A DNA stretch of 39,098 bases from Deltaproteobacteria bacterium (GTDB lineage: Bacteria; Desulfobacterota; Binatia; HRBIN30), in the NCBI GenBank assembly GCA_016200585.1, contig JACQEN010000120.1, positions 1-39,098 of the forward strand. The letters are read 5' to 3'. The first letter of the stretch is position 1. Every line of letters starts with the position of its first letter. The notes below the pieces were generated by a model. The model saw only the letters and a program-made list of their open reading frames with translations. It was not told the origin of the DNA and searched no databases. The position numbers and the translations under genes are program-made. This document shows positions 33,766 to 39,098 of this stretch, piece after piece.

Positions 33766-34025
33766 CGTGGGCTCCTTTCTGACCCCCGGAGGCAGACGAA
33801 GGTTAGCGTTGCAACGAATACGCGCCGTTCCTCCCCTACCGCCGGTGATCGAGAGCGCTGCAAGACACTCGCCATGGATGGGCAATTCGTCGAGGTTGAA
33901 CACGAACGCCCATACGGGGGATTCGTCCCGGCGCAACCTGCAGCAAATTGCGCAACGGATTACGACCCGCCTGCATCTTCCTGCAGTATCGTGACGGCGT
34001 GGCCGTGTGCCCTGGCTTCGTCCTC
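33766..34025. other. Intergenic region upstream of the cytochrome gene
   Basis: This 260-base gap lies between the lipase stop and the cytochrome start on the same strand. It holds the AAAGGAG site of the cytochrome and presumably its promoter. CTGCA-TCTTCC-TGCAG near 33970 is a weak hairpin without a U-tract. No convincing terminator, RNA or small gene was seen. Confidence 0.4.
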
Positions 34026-37010
34026 TCAGGGCAGCGGGTTTATGATCGTCGGCGCACCGGTGAGCGCCGATTGGAAGAATGCAACCCGCTGCGCCGACGC
34101 CACCGGTGCGCCTTGTGCGCAGTAGTGGCCCTCCGGCTGCGACTCACAGCCGGGTGTTACGGTGATTCCTGGCACTCCGGCGGGTACGAATTGGTAGAAC
34201 GCCGCGCTCGTCGCTGCGTCGATGTTGGCGACCACCGGACCGACGACAGGCGTCAGGAAGGGTACCGGGCTCTGCACGGGCTGCAGATGCGGCAGCGGAC
34301 CGAGGGCCCACGCCAAAGAATCTGTGGCGTTGTTCGGTATCAACCCATCGGTGAGGCCTTCGGTCATCAGAATACTGGCGCGACTGGTCGTCCCACTGAT
34401 CGTCAACGGATGGTGGTAGATGAATGGCGCTTGATTGTGTGTGTCCTGCCGATCGAAATCGGCTTGGAAGAGCGCAAAGCCAACCCAGATGTCGGCCGCG
34501 GTCAGGTTTGGAAAGAATAGCGCGACACCGGCGAGAGCGGTTTCCGCCTGCTGATGGATGATCGTTTCGACGGCCCGCGCGCCGCCCACGACCAGCGCGG
34601 CGGCGTGGATGTCGGGCTCGTAGGCGAGAAGGGCTGGTGCATGAACGGACCCTTCGCTGATTCCGAAGTACGAGAGCGGTTTTCCGACGTCGATATCCGG
34701 AACACCGTCAGGGGCCCCTACGGGCAAGACGTCCAACGTGCCGAGAGTTTCAAGCGCCCGCACAAATCCGAGTTGCTCGGCGTTGGTTTGGATCCAGTAG
34801 TCGGGGATCTTCTGATTCGCCAGAAGGCCGTTGAGAATGGCGATGACTTGCTGGGTTGCGGCGTCGGTGGTCGTCTGCGCGTTCGGGCTCACTTCGCGAT
34901 TGAGCACGTCGCGGAAACCCATCAACGCAAATCCTGCGGCTGCCATTTCCTGACGCGCAATCTTCGGGACTTCTTTGGCCGGATCTCCCGGACTCCCGTG
35001 CTGGTACATGGTGATCGGCACCGGACCGTTGAGCGCCGCCTTGGGCAGTGCGAGCGTGAAGGGAATGGGATTGGTGGTGACGAGCAACGGCAGGCCGGCA
35101 CCGTCACGATTGAGGTTCACGCCATTGCGAAATTCCGGCGCCTCCCATGTGCCTTTTACAAACGCGGCAACCTTGCTGCCGGCTTGCGTCTCGGCGGTTA
35201 CGCTGGTGATGGTGATCCCCGGCGGCGGCAAAGCGCGTACCTGCTGGCGCATGGCAACCATCTCGGTGGGGAGATCGTCGTTGCTGCGCACCGAGATACT
35301 CAAGGCCAGGGCCACGTCGTCGGCTGGAATGGGCAGCGCGGCGTAGGTTGCGACGGTGTCGATCACGTCCCTCGCCAAGCCGCGGGCGCGAGTCACGGCG
35401 GCTGCCTCGCCGAGGGTTGGATCCGCCAGCGCCGCGCTGAAGAACGCCGAAGGGTCCAACGGGCGCGTCGCATCGACCAGGGCGCCGCGCGTTACCAGCA
35501 AACCGTAGTGCCCGCGTGGTGTGAGCGGAATGGACGGAAAGAGCATCAATGTATGCGACGTCACGTTCAGCGTATTGGTGTCGTTGCGCACGTCGACGCG
35601 GAAGGGCATGCGTTGTCCAACGGTCGCGCTGGCAGGATCGATATCGAACAAACCGATTGTGGCGAGTGGATCGACCGATTCCTCTCGCGTTGTCGGTATC
35701 GAAGTCGGGTCGATGGCGTCCGAAGTCTCGATCACGAAATGACCGATCGGACTGAAACCGTCGATCTGATTTGCTTCGTTGAGCAGGGCGACGAACAGGC
35801 TTTGCTCGCCGGGCGGAATGTCTGGAACCGCCATCGCGACACGGACACCGGTGTGCGTCGAGGCGTCGGGTTGGAGCCAGAAGTCGTCGGGAAAGGGAGC
35901 CGTGCGCGTCGCGTCGCTACGGTCGTAGAGCACCGAGGCCGGGGCTCCGGCGGCTGCAGTAGAAAAGGATAGATTCACCGGCCCGCTGCTGTTCTGCCAA
36001 GCGAGTACGCAAGCCGCGCCCGCCGGCAGGGAGCCCTGCGGATTCACGATCAGCACCGTCGGGTCCAAAGCCGAGGTCGTGAAGGATTGCGGCTGACCGT
36101 CGCAAACCAACGCGAACGCGCCGTAGGCGACGGGGTCTACCGCTTGGTTGAACTGCAACCGAATCCAGCGTGTGCGTGCCACCGCGCTGGCGCTGTCGAT
36201 CGGATCGCTCTGCGCCAGCGCCGGCAACGTGGCGGCGCCGCCGTTCACATCCAAGGCGACGCTGATGCGGTTGTTCGTGGCATCGGTGTCGCCGGTGGAC
36301 CCAGTGACCGTCAGGTCGAGGCTACAGCGGAAGGGCGAAAGCGCTAGCGCCGGAGGGAATGCCGCGGGATTCAGCGACAGCTGCAGCGTCGCCCCTTTCT
36401 TCGAGCCGAATGGTATGGTCAACGACGATTGCGTGCCCGGCGTTTTGAGGTCGAGGTCGACCGCACCGGCGACGCCACTTGGGCAAGTACCGTCGTGCGC
36501 CGAGACAGTCAGCTGCTGCCCACCGGTGTCACCGATTGCCCCATTCTTGGCGTGTATCTTCCTCACTTTTGCGGCCACCGTTCCGGGGTGGAAGGTGATT
36601 GCGGCGGGAGAAACCGTATCGAGGTAAACCTCCGGGCCGGTCGCTTGGTCGCTGGCATTGGCGTCGAGCACATTGAGCGCCAGGAAGGCCGTGTTGTTCG
36701 ACGGAGTGGGATCGGCGGGGTCGCCCACCGTTTGGGCGACGAAGCGCAACGTGCAGCGCGTCGGCGTTTTCGAATTGGCTGCATGGAAAGCACTGGTAGT
36801 GATTTTCAGCGGCACGGTCGCCGTCTTCGACGAGCCACCCTTCACCACGGTGATGCGTACCTTGGTCAGGATCTCTGTGGCGGCGGCGCGAATCTTCACC
36901 TGCTTCGGCCGCGGCTGCGCCACAACCGAGTCGTGCGCCAGAGCGACAACCGGCGCAAGGCACCCCATCGCTACGGCCAAGCTTCCGATCAGAACCCCGC
37001 GCAGATTCAT
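34026..37010 (-). CDS. Large secreted alpha/beta hydrolase (extracellular lipase-like)
   Basis: A 994-residue exported protein. ATG 37010 (MNLRGVLIGSLAVAMGCLAPVVALA) starts a signal peptide after GGGGG; the longer track ORF is not needed. Residues about 30-280 contain two CARDB-like beta domains with NNxxxxxL(D/N)V ends. Residues about 285-375 form a bacterial Ig-like segment (SDPIDSASAVARTRWIRLQFNQAVDP). From about 385 the FPDDFWLQPDAS...QIDGFSPIGHF pattern recalls the N-terminal region of extracellular lipases such as VolA/Pla-1. The hydrolase core shows oxyanion-type MYQHGSPGD, nucleophile Ser785 in GISEGS, Asp888 in EGLTDGLIPNN and His962 in PEGHYC. A secreted esterase or lipase is likely; the ester substrate is unknown. 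Confidence 0.82.
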   Translation of the reverse strand: MNLRGVLIGSLAVAMGCLAPVVALAHDSVVAQPRPKQVKIRAAATEILTKVRITVVKGGSSKTATVPLKITTSAFHAANSKTPTRCTLRFVAQTVGDPADPTPSNNTAFLALNVLDANASDQATGPEVYLDTVSPAAITFHPGTVAAKVRKIHAKNGAIGDTGGQQLTVSAHDGTCPSGVAGAVDLDLKTPGTQSSLTIPFGSKKGATLQLSLNPAAFPPALALSPFRCSLDLTVTGSTGDTDATNNRISVALDVNGGAATLPALAQSDPIDSASAVARTRWIRLQFNQAVDPVAYGAFALVCDGQPQSFTTSALDPTVLIVNPQGSLPAGAACVLAWQNSSGPVNLSFSTAAAGAPASVLYDRSDATRTAPFPDDFWLQPDASTHTGVRVAMAVPDIPPGEQSLFVALLNEANQIDGFSPIGHFVIETSDAIDPTSIPTTREESVDPLATIGLFDIDPASATVGQRMPFRVDVRNDTNTLNVTSHTLMLFPSIPLTPRGHYGLLVTRGALVDATRPLDPSAFFSAALADPTLGEAAAVTRARGLARDVIDTVATYAALPIPADDVALALSISVRSNDDLPTEMVAMRQQVRALPPPGITITSVTAETQAGSKVAAFVKGTWEAPEFRNGVNLNRDGAGLPLLVTTNPIPFTLALPKAALNGPVPITMYQHGSPGDPAKEVPKIARQEMAAAGFALMGFRDVLNREVSPNAQTTTDAATQQVIAILNGLLANQKIPDYWIQTNAEQLGFVRALETLGTLDVLPVGAPDGVPDIDVGKPLSYFGISEGSVHAPALLAYEPDIHAAALVVGGARAVETIIHQQAETALAGVALFFPNLTAADIWVGFALFQADFDRQDTHNQAPFIYHHPLTISGTTSRASILMTEGLTDGLIPNNATDSLAWALGPLPHLQPVQSPVPFLTPVVGPVVANIDAATSAAFYQFVPAGVPGITVTPGCESQPEGHYCAQGAPVASAQRVAFFQSALTGAPTIINPLP

Positions 37011-37206
37011 TGAAACCCCCGTCTTGGAATCTCTGGTCACACTTTCGAGGTGGCGTCCCAATAGGGCCGCCGTAGAATGGATCCGAACCTCGTGTACGCG
37101 AAAACGGATTTAGTGGGCGACAAAGTATGCTCGCAGGCTGTACACCGAAGCAAGCGAAAATATCGCCGCCGGCTGCGACCGTGGCTGCTCGGCTTTTGAG
37201 TGAGAC

Positions 37207-37236
37207 TTGATCCGCCTGCTCCAGTCTCGTTATGAG
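37207..37236 (+). promoter_or_regulatory. Possible sigma70-type promoter
   Basis: TTGATC (37207-37212) and TATGAG (37231-37236) match the -35 and -10 consensus at four of six positions each with an 18-base spacer, and lie 25 bases before ATG 37262. They are in the 251-base gap between the divergent hydrolase and dehydrogenase genes. Matches of this quality occur by chance. Confidence 0.25.
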
Positions 37237-37261
37237 GTTCGGCTCCGAGGGAGGACAGCGC

Positions 37262-38320
37262 ATGGCATACCGAGTCATTCAGTGGGGAACCGGCAACGTC
37301 GGTGCATTTTCTTTGCGCTGCCTGATCGAGCACCCGGAGTTGGAGCTGGTCGGGGTGTTGGTGAACAGCCCGGCGAAGTCGGGGAAGGATGCCGGGGTAC
37401 TGTGTGGCATGAATCCGGTTGGCGTCAAAGCAACCGCCGACATCGACGCGATCCTGGCGCTCGAGGCGGACTGCGTGTGCTACACGGCGACGGCCGACTT
37501 GCGGCCGTTCGAAGCGGCGCAGGACATCGCCCGCATCCTGGCCTCGGGCAAGAACGTCGTCTCCAGCTCGATCGTCGCCATGGTGCATCCACAGTCGTTC
37601 GTCGCGAGCGTCCGCGACCAGCTCGCCGAGGCCTGCAAAGCCGGCGGCACGTCGTTCTTTACTTCCGGCATCGATCCGGGATTCGCCAACGACTTGCTGC
37701 CGCTGACTTTGAGCGGTTTGTGCGGCAGCTGGAGCGAGGTGCGCGTGCTCGAGATCATCAACTACGCAACCTACAACCAACCGCAGGCGTTGTTCGAAAC
37801 CATGGGCTTCGGAAAGCCGCTCGACGAGATGCCGCTGCTGCTGACGCCGGGGACGCTCGAGTTCGGTTGGGGTGGCACCGTGAATCTGCTCGCCGAGGGG
37901 TTGGGGGTGAAGCTCGACAAGATCACTTCGAGCTACGAAAAGCGTCCGGCAGTGAAACCGATCCGTATCGGTGCGCACACGGTGCAACCGGGCACCATGG
38001 CGGGGTTGCGTTTCGAAGTGCACGGCATCGTGGCAGGGCGGCCGGCGATCGTTGTCGAACACGTCACGCGCCTCGACGACGACCTCGCACCCGAGTGGCC
38101 GACCGGCAACGGCAGCTACCGCGTTCAGATCACCGGCTTCCCGAAAATTCACTGCGAGCTCGAGTTCGAAGACGAGCACGGTGACCACGCCGTCGGCGGC
38201 GTGGTGCTCACGGCGACGCGCATCGTCAACGCCATCCCGGCCGTCTGCGCGGCGCCGCCGGGGCTGCTGTCGGCGCTGGATCTACCGCTGGTAACCGGGC
38301 GTAGGCTGTATCGCCCCTGA
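37262..38320 (+). CDS. NAD(P)-binding dehydrogenase, dihydrodipicolinate reductase-like
   Basis: A 352-residue protein with an N-terminal Rossmann domain (YRVIQWGTGNVGAFSLRCL, residues 3-21) of the dapB-N type and a C-terminal substrate domain. It matches the group annotated as dihydrodipicolinate-reductase-like or 2,4-diaminopentanoate-dehydrogenase-like proteins (ATADLRPFEAAQDIARILASGKNVVSSS, FFTSGIDPGFANDLLPLTLSG). Family members in environmental bacteria often sit near steroid or aromatic degradation genes, but their real substrates are mostly unknown. ATG 37262 is chosen since GGGAGG lies just before it and the Rossmann motif begins at once; the track start is 10 codons upstream. Confidence 0.88.
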   Translation: MAYRVIQWGTGNVGAFSLRCLIEHPELELVGVLVNSPAKSGKDAGVLCGMNPVGVKATADIDAILALEADCVCYTATADLRPFEAAQDIARILASGKNVVSSSIVAMVHPQSFVASVRDQLAEACKAGGTSFFTSGIDPGFANDLLPLTLSGLCGSWSEVRVLEIINYATYNQPQALFETMGFGKPLDEMPLLLTPGTLEFGWGGTVNLLAEGLGVKLDKITSSYEKRPAVKPIRIGAHTVQPGTMAGLRFEVHGIVAGRPAIVVEHVTRLDDDLAPEWPTGNGSYRVQITGFPKIHCELEFEDEHGDHAVGGVVLTATRIVNAIPAVCAAPPGLLSALDLPLVTGRRLYRP

Positions 38321-38368
38321 CGTCGCAGGGGGTGGAGAGTCTCAGGCCCGCTTCGTGACAATCGTCGG

Positions 38369-39098
38369 TCACGCCGCGGCGCGCTGCCGGCGGCCCGGCT
38401 GCACGGCGACGACGAGTTTGAGGTCTTTGTGGCGCTCTTCGATCTGTCGCAGCCAGTAATCGTTCTTGAACAACATCAGTGGCCGTTGCTCGATATCGAG
38501 CAGACAAAGCACACCACCGAGGCGTTCGATGTCGGCGGCGTCGAAGTCGCCTTCCACCCAACGTGCATGCTGGAACGGCAGCGCCTCGAAGCGCACGTCG
38601 ACGCTGTACTCGCTTTTCAAGCGGTACTGGATGACGTCGAACTGCAAGCGCCCGACGGCGCCGAGAATGGGATCGCGCTCCAAGCGTTCGCGGTCGAAGA
38701 AGACCTGTACCGCTCCTTCTTCGGAGAGCTGATCCAAGCCCTTCTTGAGTTGCTTGCGCTTGAAGGGTTCGGTGAGGATGACGCGCACGAAGTGTTCCGG
38801 CGAGAAACGCGGGATGCCGGCAAACTCGAGATTGGGCTTTTCACTGAGCGAGTCGCCGATGCGTAGCAGGCCCGGGTCCCAGATGCCGATGATGTCGCCG
38901 GCGAAGGCTTCTTCGATCAGCATACGTTCTTGGGCGCGGAACTGCAGCGACCGTTTGAGGGAAAGCTCCTTGCCGGTGCGCGAGTGGATGACGTCCATGC
39001 CGCGTACGAAGCGTCCCGAGCACACGCGCACGAAGGCGACGCGATCGGCGTGCTGCGGATCCATGTTCGCCTGGATCTTGAAGACGAAGCCGGAGAAG
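38369..39098 (-). CDS. prfC: Peptide chain release factor 3, C-terminal part (5' end outside window)
   Basis: RF3 is the GTPase that removes RF1/RF2 from the ribosome after release. The frame is open to the window edge (FSGFVFKIQANMDPQHADR), so the ATG at 39064 is internal. The visible 240 residues include the RF3 segments RVAFVRVCSGRFVRGM, the ERMLIEEAFAGDIIGI domain-2 part and the C-terminal QLSEEGAVQVFFDR and PILGAVGRLQFDVIQYRLKSEY. The C-terminus matches the family length, so the gene appears intact at this end. It is convergent with the dehydrogenase gene. RF2 (prfB) is also in this window but about 28 kb away. Confidence 0.96.
   Translation of the reverse strand, partial: FSGFVFKIQANMDPQHADRVAFVRVCSGRFVRGMDVIHSRTGKELSLKRSLQFRAQERMLIEEAFAGDIIGIWDPGLLRIGDSLSEKPNLEFAGIPRFSPEHFVRVILTEPFKRKQLKKGLDQLSEEGAVQVFFDRERLERDPILGAVGRLQFDVIQYRLKSEYSVDVRFEALPFQHARWVEGDFDAADIERLGGVLCLLDIEQRPLMLFKNDYWLRQIEERHKDLKLVVAVQPGRRQRAAA

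Noticed and set aside
34554-35972. 472-residue plus-strand ORF
   Set aside because: Antisense of the secreted hydrolase, which has a signal peptide and complete catalytic triad on the other strand.
37037-38188. 383-residue minus-strand ORF
   Set aside because: Antisense of the DapB-like dehydrogenase, whose Rossmann motif and start are convincing.

Overview
The window is GC-rich (by eye), gene-dense bacterial chromosome. It carries housekeeping genes (glpX, prfB with its frameshift, part of prfC), three acyl-CoA dehydrogenases, a small ring-cleavage pathway, and several large secreted proteins built from FG-GAP, dockerin, Thr/Pro-linker and c-type cytochrome parts. This mixture resembles environmental Desulfobacterota/Myxococcota-type bacteria or Candidatus Binatota. 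That placement is an inference from gene style only; no rRNA, tRNA, CRISPR array, transposase or phage gene was seen.

Region 1 (2-8376, plus strand) is the most unusual part. It is a tightly packed, mostly translationally coupled cluster: the C-terminal part of a DUF2126 protein, a fusion of circularly permuted ATP-grasp and alpha-E domains, a transglutaminase-like protein that appears to start at AUU, two AstE/AspA-type zinc deacylase paralogues (the second with Gln in place of the catalytic Glu), and a coiled-coil protein with a PD-(D/E)XK-type nuclease core. The first three families are known to travel together and have been proposed to make and handle amide-linked (peptide-like) products. 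Two deacylases and a putative nuclease make this a candidate for a little-described extension of that system.

Region 2 (8511-12776) is housekeeping: glpX, prfB (RF2, split by a programmed +1 frameshift) and a DEDDh exonuclease/UvrC-like GIY-YIG fusion. The two intergenic gaps each hold a copy of one palindromic repeat. A terminator hairpin for the convergent gene lies inside the last codons of the exonuclease gene.

Region 3 (12753-24399) holds a frameshifted FG-GAP/Cys-rich surface protein with a C-terminal sorting-like tail, an acyl-CoA dehydrogenase, a class I fructose-bisphosphate aldolase interrupted by an in-frame amber codon, a small ribbon-helix-helix protein, a second acyl-CoA dehydrogenase, a dockerin/beta-helix/IPT secreted protein, and an SDR, small ORF and third acyl-CoA dehydrogenase in a row.

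Region 4 (24424-31327) has a DUF2127 membrane protein, an ABC-F ATPase, and an AraC regulator divergent from an extradiol dioxygenase, an atypical SDR and a class A flavin monooxygenase. These probably form a regulated aromatic/polycyclic degradation unit, with a perfect 15-bp inverted repeat between regulator and enzymes. Region 5 (31354-37010, minus strand) encodes three exported proteins: a CX4CH-containing protein, a four-haem cytochrome c with regular 72-74 residue repeats, and a 994-residue alpha/beta hydrolase resembling extracellular lipases. The window ends with a DapB-like NAD(P)-binding dehydrogenase and the C-terminal part of RF3.
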